From assembly GCF_037113415.1 (NCBI RefSeq), contig NZ_CP146608.1, positions 3,691,001 through 3,755,000 of the forward strand: DNA of 64,000 bases, in the 5' to 3' direction. A model generated the notes under the pieces. That model was not told where the DNA came from and did no database searches. It was given only the letters and a program-made list of their open reading frames with translations. The stretch's first letter is position 1. Each line of letters opens with the position of its first letter. This stretch comes from Devosia sp. XK-2. Its GTDB lineage: Bacteria; Pseudomonadota; Alphaproteobacteria; Rhizobiales; Devosiaceae. Position numbers and translations under genes: made by a program. This document shows positions 25,139-33,963 of this stretch, piece by piece.

Positions 25139-25422
25139 GGCTCTTGTTCCTTTCGGTCGTTTGGCTCGACACGAGAGTTCCGAAAAGCCGCTTCCCGGCT
25201 TTTACGGGACCTGCGTCTGCCGACAGCCCATAGATGGGGTGCCGACAATCGGGATGCTAGACCCGGCCAAGAGGGCTGTCCATGCGCATCCGCATGCCAA
25301 AGACGCAACAAAAGGCGTGACAGCCGCAAGCCTGCCACTTACCGTTCCGCTCGGATGATTTGAGGCCCTGCCTGGGCGGGGCGCGTCCGGCCATTGGCGC
25401 GCGGCCTGCATGGCCTTCCCGG

Positions 25423-26952
25423 CTACATTCGCTCCACTGGTGCCAATTTACGCGCCGCCGCGTCAAAGTCCTTCTTCTGCCGCCGCCGGATCACCGAGGA
25501 AGGGATATTCATCCCCTCGCGATATTTGGCCACTGTGCGCCGCGCCACATCGATCCCCTGCTCCTTGCGCAGCATTTCGGCAATCGTATCGTCGGACAAA
25601 ATATCATTGGCCGGTTCGGCATCGATGAGCTGCTTGATCCTGTGCCGCACGGCTTCGGCAGAATGATCGCCGCCGCCGGTCGCCGAGGCGATGGCGGTGG
25701 TGAAGAAATATTTCATCTCATAAAGGCCGCGTGGCGTGGCCATATATTTGTTCGAGGTGACGCGGCTGACAGTGGATTCATGCATGTCGATGGCCTCGGC
25801 CACCGTCTTCAAGGTCATGGGCTTGAGATGGGCCACGCCATGGGTCAGAAACCCGTCCTGCTGGCGCACGATTTCCGCGGCCACCTTGGTAATGGTCTGG
25901 GCGCGCTGGTCCAGGCTCTTGGTCAGCCAATTGGCGGTGTTGAGGCAGTCCGTCAGAAAGGTCTTTTCGGCCGCGTCGCGGGTCTTTTTCGATACGCTGG
26001 CATAATAGACGCGGTTGACCAGAACCCGCGGCAAAACCTCGGTATTGAGCTCGATCTGCCAGCCGCCATCGGGGCCGGCGCGCACGAAAACGTCAGGCAC
26101 CACCGCCTCGACCGGGCCGCTGTCAAAGGCCAGGCCGGGGCGCGGATCGAGCAGCTTGAGTTCGGCCAGCATGTCGCTGAGATCTTCGCGGTCGCAGCCC
26201 ACGGCCTTGAGCAGCGCCGGCATATTGTGCTCGGCCAGTAGCGGCAGGTTGGCGATCAGCTTTTGCATGATCGGATCGAGCCGGTCGCGCTCACGCAATT
26301 GGATGGAAAGGCATTCGGCCACGTCGCGCGCGAAAACCCCCACCGGGTCGCAGCTCTGCATAGCTTCGAGCACCGCTTCCACATCGGCCAGCTCGGCGCC
26401 CAGGAGCTCGGCAATGGCCTCCAGCTCCACCACCAGATAGCCGGCCTCGTTGATGCCGTCGATCAGGTGCTGGGCGATCAACCGGTCGGCCGGCGTGCGC
26501 AGGAGCATATGGGCCTGGGCTTCCAGATGATCGGAAAGGCGCGGCCGGCTGGCGATATATTGATCAAGATCGGGTGCTTCCCCGCCCTCGAATGTGCCAT
26601 TGCGGTCGGGTCCGGCGGCGCGGCCATGCTCCTGTCCGGCATCGGGAAACACATTGTCGACCGAGGTGTCATAGCCCTCGGCAATCTGGTCGGCATCCTT
26701 GATGCGTTCGCCCTGGGCCACCGTATCCTCATAGGCGCTCATCTCGGTGCGCTTTTCGGGCGCCTCGGCGGGCTCGTGCTCGTCCGGTCCGCCTTCCTCG
26801 CGCTCCAGGATCGGATTGCGCAGCAATTCGGCATCGACGAAATCGTTGAGTTCGAGATGGCTGAGCTGCAGCAGCCGGATCGACTGCATGAGCTGCGGCG
26901 TCAGGGTCAGGTTTTGAGACTGACGAAACTCCAGCCGTGGCGACAGCGCCAT
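25423..26952 (-). CDS. rpoN: RNA polymerase sigma-54 factor
   Basis: A 509-residue sigma-54. The Gln/Leu-rich activator-interacting region is QNLTLTPQLMQSIRLLQLS, followed by an acidic region, a core-binding domain, the helix-turn-helix (TVAEAIDMHESTVSRVTSNKY) and the RpoN box ARRTVAKYRE, which reads the -24 element. It depends on enhancer-binding ATPases, none of which is in the window. Order lptB-rpoN-hpf-ptsN is conserved. Confidence 0.97.
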   Translation of the reverse strand: MALSPRLEFRQSQNLTLTPQLMQSIRLLQLSHLELNDFVDAELLRNPILEREEGGPDEHEPAEAPEKRTEMSAYEDTVAQGERIKDADQIAEGYDTSVDNVFPDAGQEHGRAAGPDRNGTFEGGEAPDLDQYIASRPRLSDHLEAQAHMLLRTPADRLIAQHLIDGINEAGYLVVELEAIAELLGAELADVEAVLEAMQSCDPVGVFARDVAECLSIQLRERDRLDPIMQKLIANLPLLAEHNMPALLKAVGCDREDLSDMLAELKLLDPRPGLAFDSGPVEAVVPDVFVRAGPDGGWQIELNTEVLPRVLVNRVYYASVSKKTRDAAEKTFLTDCLNTANWLTKSLDQRAQTITKVAAEIVRQQDGFLTHGVAHLKPMTLKTVAEAIDMHESTVSRVTSNKYMATPRGLYEMKYFFTTAIASATGGGDHSAEAVRHRIKQLIDAEPANDILSDDTIAEMLRKEQGIDVARRTVAKYREGMNIPSSVIRRRQKKDFDAAARKLAPVERM

Positions 26953-27083
26953 ACGTTACAGGCCTTTATGTGCAAATATTTCCAGCCGCTTACGGCTGCT
27001 TCCCGCCCGGACCATGACTCAAAACCGTCATCTCGGCAAGTTTCGTGCCAAATCCATACCGGAGGGGCCGGGCAGACTCGGCC

Positions 27084-27839
27084 TCAGATCGAAAAACTCT
27101 CGCCCAGATAGACGCGGCGGGCTTCGGGATCGGCAGAGATGGTTTCGGGCTTGCCCTGGATCATCACCTTGCCGCCATGGATGAGATAGGCCCGGTCCAC
27201 CAGGCCCAGCGTTTCGCGCACGGCATGGTCGGTGATCAAGACGCCAATGCCGCGCTGGGTCAATTGCCGCACAAGGCCCTTGACCTCGGCCACTGCAATG
27301 GGATCGACCCCGGCAAAGGGCTCGTCGAGCAGCATGAAACCCGGATCGGCGGCCAGGGCCCTGGCGATCTCGACGCGGCGGCGCTCCCCGCCGGACAGGG
27401 CCAGCGCATTGGACTTGGCGATATGGGTGATGGAAAATTCTTCCAGCAGCGCCTCGAGCCGGCGCCTGCGCTCGGCCTTGTCGCGCACGGTGTTTTCCAG
27501 CACCGCCATGATATTGCCGGTGACTGTCAGCCCGCGAAAGATCGAAGGTTCCTGGGGTAGATAGCCGATACCCAATTGTCCGCGCTGGAACAGCGGCAAC
27601 CTTGTAATATCGAGTCCATCGAGCAGGATTTTGCCGGCATTGGGTTTGACCAGGCCCATGATCATGGTGAAAACCGTGGTCTTGCCGGCGCCATTGGGGC
27701 CCAGAAGGCCCACCGCCTCGCCCTTGCGGACGGCCAGCGACACGTCGCGCACCACCGCGCGCTTGCCAAAGCTCTTGGCCAGGCCATGGGCGACCAGCCA
27801 GCCGGACTGATCGATGCGGGGGCGCGCCGGTTCACTCAT
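27084..27839 (-). CDS. lptB: LPS export ABC transporter ATP-binding protein
   Basis: A 251-residue ABC ATPase powering lipopolysaccharide extraction with LptF/G/C. Walker A is GPNGAGKTT, the signature LSGGERRR, and Walker B FMLLDEPFAGVDP. The start overlaps the lptA stop by four bases (ATGA). lptF and lptG are elsewhere. Confidence 0.96.
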   Translation of the reverse strand: MSEPARPRIDQSGWLVAHGLAKSFGKRAVVRDVSLAVRKGEAVGLLGPNGAGKTTVFTMIMGLVKPNAGKILLDGLDITRLPLFQRGQLGIGYLPQEPSIFRGLTVTGNIMAVLENTVRDKAERRRRLEALLEEFSITHIAKSNALALSGGERRRVEIARALAADPGFMLLDEPFAGVDPIAVAEVKGLVRQLTQRGIGVLITDHAVRETLGLVDRAYLIHGGKVMIQGKPETISADPEARRVYLGESFSI

Positions 27840-28297
27840 TGTGCGGTAAATACCCCGGTCACCCGGCCGCCGCCAGAGCTGGTAAAGGTCGATATGCTGG
27901 TGGCCAGATTGACCACCAATTCGCTCGCATTGACCGTGCCGCTGGCATTGTTGACCGTCACCTTGCCCGTCAGGCGCAGCAATTGATCGCCGGGCGTATA
28001 GACGGCGTGGTCGCCGGTGGCGTCCTGGTCCTTGGTCTTGAGGCGCACATGGCCGCCGGTGGCCACAAAGGTCTTGATATCGGTGGTGCCGCCCTCGCCA
28101 TAGGTGGCGATAACCTTGGGCGCCCAGACCGTCACATTTGGATGCACGACCACGACATCGCCGGTAAAGGTCACTTCGCGCGCCGCGTCATTCATCACCG
28201 TCTGGTCGGCGGTGATTTCCACCCGGCTTTGTGCCAGCGCCGGGGTGCCGGCAAGCAGGCACAGCGTCAGGACGATTGCGAACCAGCCGCGTTTCAT
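27836..28297 (-). CDS. lptA: LPS transport periplasmic protein LptA
   Basis: A 153-residue OstA-family protein with a signal peptide (MKRGWFAIVLTLCLLAGTPA, cut after ALA). The beta-jellyroll repeats include VEITADQTVMNDAAREVTFTG and VKVIATYGEGG-type strands. It bridges the periplasm in LPS transport. Overlaps lptC (ATGA) and lptB, so the three are coupled. Confidence 0.9.
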   Translation of the reverse strand: MKRGWFAIVLTLCLLAGTPALAQSRVEITADQTVMNDAAREVTFTGDVVVVHPNVTVWAPKVIATYGEGGTTDIKTFVATGGHVRLKTKDQDATGDHAVYTPGDQLLRLTGKVTVNNASGTVNASELVVNLATSISTFTSSGGGRVTGVFTAQ

Positions 28298-28947
28298 TGC
28301 GTCATCTCTCCAGTGGCGCCGGGGTCCCCTTCGCCGGGCGTTTCGGGCAGGGTGACGACCGATCCGGAAAATGTCCAGACGACCGCAGCGGCATCATAGG
28401 TAAGGCCCTCGGCCCTGATGGTGGAGCCATCGGCATAGTCGATGGCGACCTTGCCCCGGCTGGTCAATATCTGGCTGGCCCAGTCGAAAACGGAATCGTT
28501 GAGCCTGCCTGTGGTGCCGGTGCTGTCGGCAACCTCTGCCGGCCCCGGCACCAGCGTCAATTGATTGGTGGTATCGAGCTGGGCGGCATCGGCCCGCATG
28601 GTCAATTGCACGCCATCGGCCCTGTTCAGCACCAATTGCGCATTGAACAGGTCGATGAGATCGCTTTGCTCTGTGCGGGCCCGCGCCGTTTCCGCCCAGA
28701 CGCGATAGGAGGACCCATCGGTCAATGTGCCCACATATTCGGGCGCGTCTATGACCACGGCCTCGGGCGTCACGCTCAACCGGTCGATGCTGAACCGGCC
28801 GGTGAAGCTCGAGAGATAGATCTGCACCAACAGCCCCGCCAATATCGCGCTGCCGACAAGCGGCACGCCCAGCCGCAACAGCCCGATCAGGCGATTGCGC
28901 CAGCGCAGGCGATCATAGGTCCGGCGGGAAATGCTGGCCGCAGGCAT
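28294..28947 (-). CDS. lptC: LPS export protein LptC
   Basis: A 217-residue bitopic protein: a short basic cytoplasmic end, one membrane helix (about residues 23-45, LLRLGVPLVGSAILAGLLVQ) and a periplasmic jellyroll that passes LPS from LptFG to LptA. Assignment rests on topology and position just before lptA-lptB. It lies 14 nt after rnd. Confidence 0.88.
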   Translation of the reverse strand: MPAASISRRTYDRLRWRNRLIGLLRLGVPLVGSAILAGLLVQIYLSSFTGRFSIDRLSVTPEAVVIDAPEYVGTLTDGSSYRVWAETARARTEQSDLIDLFNAQLVLNRADGVQLTMRADAAQLDTTNQLTLVPGPAEVADSTGTTGRLNDSVFDWASQILTSRGKVAIDYADGSTIRAEGLTYDAAAVVWTFSGSVVTLPETPGEGDPGATGEMTQ

Positions 28948-28961
28948 GTCTCCCGCTTGCC

Positions 28962-29576
28962 TCAGCTATGGGCGAAAATATCGGTTTCTTCCCAGCCCAT
29001 AAGGTCCAGCGCACAACGGGTCTTGAGGAAGTCGAAACAGGATTGGGCCAGTTCGGTCCGGCCTTCGCGGGCCAGCATGCGATCCAGATGCCGCTTGAGA
29101 TCGTGCAGGTAAAGCACGTCCGAAGCGGCATAATCGAGTTGCGCGTCGCTGAGCTTCTCCCCGCCCCAGTCCGAGCTTTGCTGCTGCTTGGACAGATCCA
29201 CGCTCAACAGCTCGCGCACCAGGTCCTTCAATCCATGCCGGTCCGTATAGGTGCGCACCAGTTTCGAAGCGATCTTGGTGCAATAGACCGGTCCGGTCAC
29301 CACGCCGAAACGGTTCTGCAGAACCGCCACATCGAAGCGCGCATAGTGGAAAATCTTGGTGACACCGGGATCGCTGAGCAGCTTGACCAGATTGGGGGCC
29401 TCGCTCGCATCCTGTGGGATTTGCACCACATCGGCGCTGCCATCGCCGGGCGAGAGCTGCACCACGCAGAGCCGGTCCCGATGAGGATTAAGCCCCATGG
29501 TCTCGGTATCGATCGCGACCTCGCGGCCATAATTGGAAAGATTGGGCAAATCGCCGCGATGCACTCTGATGGCCAT
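28962..29576 (-). CDS. rnd: Ribonuclease D (short form)
   Basis: A 204-residue DEDDy 3'-5' exoribonuclease for tRNA and small RNA ends. AIDTETMGL carries the first acidic pair, FHYARFDVAVL the third, and YAASDVLYLHDL the Tyr/Asp motif. It lacks the C-terminal HRDC domain of E. coli RNase D, as usual in alphaproteobacteria. An open extension reaches 29657, but AGGAG about 9 nt before ATG 29576 sets the start. A dyad at 29603-29636 (CCTTCCTTGGC with a near-complement) lies in its leader. Confidence 0.92.
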   Translation of the reverse strand: MAIRVHRGDLPNLSNYGREVAIDTETMGLNPHRDRLCVVQLSPGDGSADVVQIPQDASEAPNLVKLLSDPGVTKIFHYARFDVAVLQNRFGVVTGPVYCTKIASKLVRTYTDRHGLKDLVRELLSVDLSKQQQSSDWGGEKLSDAQLDYAASDVLYLHDLKRHLDRMLAREGRTELAQSCFDFLKTRCALDLMGWEETDIFAHS

Positions 29577-29680
29577 GATAAAGTCGCTCCTAAAATGCCG
29601 GACCTTCCTTGGCACAGAGCGATGGCCAAGGAAAGGCATGTGCGCGACCGAGGGCATGAATTGCTGCTCGAGTGCCGGAT

Positions 29681-29704
29681 CGATATAAAGCTTTCTTTAT
29701 ATCG
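29681..29704. promoter_or_regulatory. Perfect inverted repeat, candidate operator for metK
   Basis: Arms CGATATAAAG (29681-29690) and CTTTATATCG (29695-29704) are exact complements around CTTT. The site lies in the 239-bp gap between divergent rnd and metK, 112 nt before the metK start. ArsR-type regulators responding to S-adenosylmethionine or S-adenosylhomocysteine (SamR/SahR) control metK in many proteobacteria; their exact motif was not checked here. Confidence 0.6.
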
Positions 29705-29747
29705 CTATTGCTTTGTTGCCCCGGACCTGCGAAAAACGCTTCCGAAA

Positions 29748-29809
29748 GTGTCGGGAATTGTGTCCCGACACGCGCACTTCCGCGTGCGCCCTCGCCACTT
29801 GCAAAGAGG
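29748..29809 (+). promoter_or_regulatory. Structured metK leader that can hide the ribosome site
   Basis: Two adjacent perfect hairpins (GTGTCGGGA/TCCCGACAC at 29748-29771; GCGCAC/GTGCGC at 29772-29789) are followed by CCTC (29790-29793), which can pair with GAGG (29806-29809) of the Shine-Dalgarno. It does not match known SAM riboswitch classes as remembered. A control element is possible but unproven. Confidence 0.45.
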
Positions 29810-29815
29810 TTTAAC

Positions 29816-31087
29816 GTGGCCCGTTCCAATTATCTTTTTACCTCGGAATCCGTCTCCGAGGGGCATCCCGACAAGGTCTGCGACCGCATTTCCGACGAAA
29901 TCGTCGATCTGGTGTTCAAGGAGGCCAAGAAGGCCGGCATGGACCCGGCCCAGGTTCGCATTGCCTGCGAAACCCTGGCCACCACCAATCGTGTGGTCAT
30001 TGCCGGCGAGGTCCGTGTGCCCGAAACCCTGCTCAAAAAGGGCAAGGACGGGCAGATCCTGACCGATGCCGCCGGCCATCCGGTGGTCAATCCATCCAAG
30101 TTCAAATCCGCCGCCCGCAAGGCCATCCGTTCTATCGGCTATGAGCAGTCCGGCTTCCACTGGAAGACCTGCCGTATCGATGTGCTGCTCCATGGCCAGT
30201 CCGCCGACATTGCCGTGGGCGTGGACGAAGCGGGCAATAAGGATGTTGGTGCCGGCGACCAGGGCATCATGTTCGGCTATGCCGCGCGCGAAACCCCTGA
30301 ATTGCTGCCCGCACCGATCTATTATGCCCATAAGATCCTGGCGACCCTGACCGAGGCCCGCAAGGCCAATCACGGCCCGGCCGGCAAGCTCGGCCCCGAT
30401 GCCAAGAGCCAGGTCACGGTGCGATACGAAAACGGCAAGCCCGTTGGCGTGACCCAGATCGTGCTCTCCACCCAGCATCTGGACGAGACGCTGACCTCCT
30501 CGGACGTCCGCAAGATTGTCGAGCCCTATATCCGAGAGGCGCTGCCCGAAGGCTGGATCGATGACCAGACCGTCTGGCATGTCAATCCGACCGGCAAATT
30601 TGTCGTTGGCGGTCCCGATGGCGATGCGGGCCTGACCGGCCGCAAGATCATTGTCGATACCTATGGCGGTGCGGCCCCCCATGGCGGCGGTGCCTTTTCG
30701 GGCAAGGACCCCACCAAGGTGGATCGGTCGGCCGCCTATGCCGCGCGCTACCTCGCCAAGAATGTGGTTGCCGCGGGTCTGGCCGATCGCGCCACCATCC
30801 AGCTCTCCTATGCCATTGGCGTCGCCAAGCCGCTCTCGATCTATGTCGACCTGCACGGCACCGGCAAGGTGGACGAGGCAGTGCTGGAAAAGGCGCTGGC
30901 CGAGGTCATGGACCTGACCCCGCGCGGCATCCGCACCCATCTCGATCTCAATAAGCCCATCTATGCCAAGACCTCGTCCTATGGCCATTTCGGCCGCAAG
31001 GCGGGTCGCGACGGCTCCTTCTCCTGGGAGAAGACGGACCTGGTCAAGGCGCTCAGGGCCGCGGTGAGCGAGAAGGTCGCCGCCTAG
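29816..31087 (+). CDS. metK: S-adenosylmethionine synthetase
   Basis: A 423-residue enzyme making SAM from methionine and [13 protein letters not shown] near residue 15, [12 protein letters not shown] and [16 protein letters not shown] are the ATP/metal and phosphate signatures. The open frame begins at 29672, but GTG 29816 with AGAGG 6 nt upstream gives the normal N-terminus ([19 protein letters not shown]). An inverted repeat and folded leader precede it. The alphaproteobacterial insertion region around residues 100-130 is present. Confidence 0.97.
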   Translation: MARSNYLFTSESVSEGHPDKVCDRISDEIVDLVFKEAKKAGMDPAQVRIACETLATTNRVVIAGEVRVPETLLKKGKDGQILTDAAGHPVVNPSKFKSAARKAIRSIGYEQSGFHWKTCRIDVLLHGQSADIAVGVDEAGNKDVGAGDQGIMFGYAARETPELLPAPIYYAHKILATLTEARKANHGPAGKLGPDAKSQVTVRYENGKPVGVTQIVLSTQHLDETLTSSDVRKIVEPYIREALPEGWIDDQTVWHVNPTGKFVVGGPDGDAGLTGRKIIVDTYGGAAPHGGGAFSGKDPTKVDRSAAYAARYLAKNVVAAGLADRATIQLSYAIGVAKPLSIYVDLHGTGKVDEAVLEKALAEVMDLTPRGIRTHLDLNKPIYAKTSSYGHFGRKAGRDGSFSWEKTDLVKALRAAVSEKVAA

Positions 31088-31193
31088 GCCGCCAATGGCA
31101 TGAAAACCAGCGGTCCCCGTCCCGCATTGTCGCCGGGCGGGGACGCTTCTATTCTTGATCCCGATTGGCCTTTGCGGGCGGGGGTGCGGGATC

Positions 31194-32141
31194 ATGGCTG
31201 GGCTGCCGCGAGACGAGGTGATCGACTGGCTGATGGCCGGCGATGTCGCCATTCAGTATCAGACGAGCCGCGACCTGTTGGACGAGGAAAGGCCCGACCT
31301 GAGGGCCCGCATCGCGACCGAGGGGTGGGGTGCCCGCTTTCTGGCGGCACAGAATCACGACGGGAGCTGGGGGCGCGGCTACTATATGCCCAAATGGACC
31401 TCGTCCCACTACACCCTGCTCGACCTCAGAAATCTCGGTATCGACCCGCAAACGCCCGCTATCCGGGACAGCATCCTGTCCATTCTCGAGCGTGAAAAGC
31501 GGAGCGATGGCGGCATGGGTCCGGGCGCCTCCATCGCCAATTCGGACGTGTGCGTGGCCGGCATGGTGCTGAACTATGCCAGCTATTTCGGCATGCCGGA
31601 GGCTTTGTTGACCTCCGTGGTGGATTTCCTGTTGCGCGAGAAAATGCCGGATGGCGGCTTCAACTGCCGCTCCAACAGATCCGCGCCGCATCACTCCTCG
31701 CTGCACAGCACAATCTCGGTGCTGGAAGGGTTCGAGCAGTTTCTCGGGGCCGGCTATAGCTGGCGCGCAACCGAAATCGGCGACGCGATGGCATCGTCAC
31801 GGGAGTTCATGCTCATGCACCGCCTGTTCCGTTCGGACCATACGGGAGCCGTTATCCACCCGGACTTCCTGCGCTTTCCCTATCCCTTCCGCTGGAAATA
31901 CAACATTCTGCGGGCACTCGATCATTGGGTATTGGCGCATGCACCCTATGATGCCCGCCTGCAGGAGGCGTTGGACCGGGTGATCGCGGCGCGCCGGCCG
32001 GATGGCCGGTGGACAGTGAATGCCGCCCATGCAGGAGACCAGCATTTCGTCATGGAAAAGGCAGGGCAGCCCTCGCGCTGGATCACGCTGATCGCGCTGC
32101 GAGTTCTGCGCGCGGACGCATTTCGGCTTCGGAGCCGCTAG
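31194..32141 (+). CDS. Terpene-cyclase/prenyltransferase-like alpha-toroid protein
   Basis: A 315-residue protein with at least four QW-like or DGG/DGxW repeats (QNHDGSWGRGYY, EKRSDGGMG, KMPDGGFNC, RRPDGRWTV) spaced as in squalene cyclase and prenyltransferase alpha/alpha barrels. The DxDD motif of squalene-hopene cyclases is not seen, so catalysis by that route is unlikely. No signal peptide. ATG 31194 is chosen over an upstream start at 31155. It sits between metK and trmB, where many relatives have no gene. Function unknown. Confidence 0.7.
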   Translation: MAGLPRDEVIDWLMAGDVAIQYQTSRDLLDEERPDLRARIATEGWGARFLAAQNHDGSWGRGYYMPKWTSSHYTLLDLRNLGIDPQTPAIRDSILSILEREKRSDGGMGPGASIANSDVCVAGMVLNYASYFGMPEALLTSVVDFLLREKMPDGGFNCRSNRSAPHHSSLHSTISVLEGFEQFLGAGYSWRATEIGDAMASSREFMLMHRLFRSDHTGAVIHPDFLRFPYPFRWKYNILRALDHWVLAHAPYDARLQEALDRVIAARRPDGRWTVNAAHAGDQHFVMEKAGQPSRWITLIALRVLRADAFRLRSR

Positions 32142-32207
32142 CGACAGCCCCTGTCCGACGCCGCACCGCGAGGCCGGTCCAGCTTGTCGCCGAACGGACA
32201 TTTGTTT

Positions 32208-32936
32208 ATGGGCAAGCCCATGAAGCCCGAGACCAGAACCCTGCCCCAGACCCGAACCGGCGAACCGCGCGCCTTTTTTGGCCGTCGCTCGGGCAAGAAG
32301 CTCCATGGCGGACAAAAGGCGCAAGTGGCCGAAATATTGCCGCGCTTTGAAATCCGGCTCGAAGACAGGCTCGATCCCAAAACCCTGTTTCCAGATGCCA
32401 AAAGGATCGTCATCGAGATCGGCTATGGCGGGGGCGAGCATCTGGCCCGAAAGGCCCAAGAAGAACCCCAAACCGGTTTCATCGGCTGCGAGGTTTTTAC
32501 CGGCGGCATCGGCAAGATGGTGCAGGCCATCGAGGCGCGTAGCCTCGAAAATGTCCGGCTCTATACCGACGATGCGCTCAAGCTGCTCATGGCCCTGCCG
32601 GACGCTTCGGTGGACGAAGTTTTTCTGCTCTATCCCGATCCCTGGCCCAAGACCCGGCATCACAAGCGGCGCTTTGTTTCGCCCACCACGCTCACGCAGT
32701 TGGCGCGCGTGATCCGGCCCGGTGGTGTCTTCAATTTCGCCACCGATATCGAGGATTACGCCAATTGGACCCTGGCCCATATCCTGCGCGAGCCGCTCTT
32801 TGCCTTTGCGCCCCAGGGTCCAGGACATTGGCATCAGCCCTATGCCGGCTGGCAGCCCACCCGCTATGAGCAGAAGGCCCGCCGCGAGGGGCGCATGCTC
32901 AGCTTCTACTTCAGCTTTCCGCGCGTGGCGGTGTAA
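32208..32936 (+). CDS. trmB: tRNA (guanine-N7-)-methyltransferase
   Basis: A 242-residue Rossmann methyltransferase forming m7G46 in tRNA using SAM. The SAM loop is VIEIGYGGGEHLARKA, and the catalytic/tRNA region LYPDPWPKTRHHKRRFV is diagnostic. Starts at TTG 32184 and ATG 32220 are possible; ATG 32208 is a compromise. Close to metK, the source of its cofactor, as in other rhizobia. Confidence 0.93.
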   Translation: MGKPMKPETRTLPQTRTGEPRAFFGRRSGKKLHGGQKAQVAEILPRFEIRLEDRLDPKTLFPDAKRIVIEIGYGGGEHLARKAQEEPQTGFIGCEVFTGGIGKMVQAIEARSLENVRLYTDDALKLLMALPDASVDEVFLLYPDPWPKTRHHKRRFVSPTTLTQLARVIRPGGVFNFATDIEDYANWTLAHILREPLFAFAPQGPGHWHQPYAGWQPTRYEQKARREGRMLSFYFSFPRVAV

Positions 32937-33032
32937 CCCGCTGGCAACCTTGATAAGGTTTCTGCGGCCCGGCCTCTGGACCTTGGGCGCATGCGACCCA
33001 TATCGGGTGCGCAAGCCCCGCGGAGTTGAGCC

Positions 33033-33401
33033 ATGTCCATGTCGTCAAACGTCCCCGATGCCGGTTCCGACCTCTTGGTTGTCCGGCCGAGCAAATGGAC
33101 GCTCGTGGTGATCGTGCAATTGCGGGACGGGACGATGCGGTTCAACGAATTGCGCCGCAATATGGGCGGCGTACCGCAAAAATCACTGAGCGTGACCCTG
33201 CGCGAGCTCGAGCGGGACGGATTCATCACCCGCACCGCCTATGCGACCATTCCGCCGCGGGTGGAATATGACCTGACCGATCTGGGGCGTGAGCTTCTGG
33301 GCCTGGCGGATGATTTTCATCGCTTTGCCCAGCGCAACCGGCAGGCAGTGGAAGAGGCCCGGCGCCTGTTCGACGCCATGGATGCCAGGGCATCCTCTTG
33401 A
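33033..33401 (+). CDS. HxlR-family winged-helix regulator, divergent N-terminus
   Basis: A 122-residue regulator. KWTLVVIVQLRDGTMRFNELRRNMGGVPQKSLSVTLRELERDGF and PPRVEYDLTDLG are clear HxlR signatures. The usual N-terminal Cys (CP segment before KWT) is missing and the protein has no Cys, so redox sensing through it is not possible. The target is unknown; neighbours are a ferredoxin reductase and a small periplasmic protein. GGAG lies about 8 nt before the ATG. Confidence 0.85.
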   Translation: MSMSSNVPDAGSDLLVVRPSKWTLVVIVQLRDGTMRFNELRRNMGGVPQKSLSVTLRELERDGFITRTAYATIPPRVEYDLTDLGRELLGLADDFHRFAQRNRQAVEEARRLFDAMDARASS

Positions 33402-33456
33402 GGATAGTAAGATTCGGGCGCCGCCATGGTCTGGCGGCGCCGGGCTCTGAAGTCGA

Positions 33457-33720
33457 TCAGCGAACGACCTTGAGGCTGTCGGGATCGAGATAGAGCATCT
33501 TCTGCGCGCCGGTCTCGTCGGTGACGAAAGCGATATAGTAGGACGAACCCCACTCTTCCACGCTGCTAGCATTGATACCCTGGTGCTGAAGCTCGGCCAG
33601 CACATAGTCTTCGTTAAAGTCGTTATCCGACACGCCAGTCAGCGAGTTGGCCATGGCCGGTGCTGCGGCGCCCAGAAGGGCGGTTGCGGTAACGAGGGCG
33701 ATTACACTGTTCTTGATCAT
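33457..33720 (-). CDS. Small exported protein, PepSY-like
   Basis: An 87-residue protein with a signal peptide (MIKNSVIALVTATALLGAAA, cut after AMA) and a mature part of about 62 residues with VLAELQHQGINASSVEEW and an LDPDSLKVV end, reminiscent of small PepSY domains. The open frame extends to 33843, but the signal peptide begins at ATG 33720. Function unknown; likely periplasmic. Confidence 0.72.
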   Translation of the reverse strand: MIKNSVIALVTATALLGAAAPAMANSLTGVSDNDFNEDYVLAELQHQGINASSVEEWGSSYYIAFVTDETGAQKMLYLDPDSLKVVR

Positions 33721-33845
33721 GGGAGGATGATCCTTTCTGTTGTGAACGAGAAAGCAAATGCGCACCCCCACCGGACCCCGCAAGCGACAGATTCCAAGTT
33801 TTTTGCACTTGAAATCGCCTCTTGGCCTCCGAAGGTTTATCAAAG

Positions 33846-33880
33846 GAAATCAAGGATTTCGAAGGAAACCCGGTTTCCTT
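33846..33880. promoter_or_regulatory. Two adjacent inverted repeats in a divergent promoter region
   Basis: GAAATC/GATTTC (33846-33860) and AAGGAAAC/GTTTCCTT (33862-33880), each with a 3-nt spacer, lie between the small exported protein gene (-) and the ferredoxin reductase gene (+). They could be operators or leader hairpins. Confidence 0.35.
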
Positions 33881-33963
33881 TGCGAAACTTCCTGAATTTG
33901 ATGAAACCGTCACATGCAACCTTGACCGGGCCGGAAGATTGACAAGGCAAAGGAGACCAGAAG

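Noticed and set aside
29577..29815. SAM-II or other known SAM riboswitch before metK
   Set aside because: The conserved core sequences of SAM-II and SAM/SAH classes, as remembered, are not present; only generic hairpins and a DNA-type palindrome are seen.
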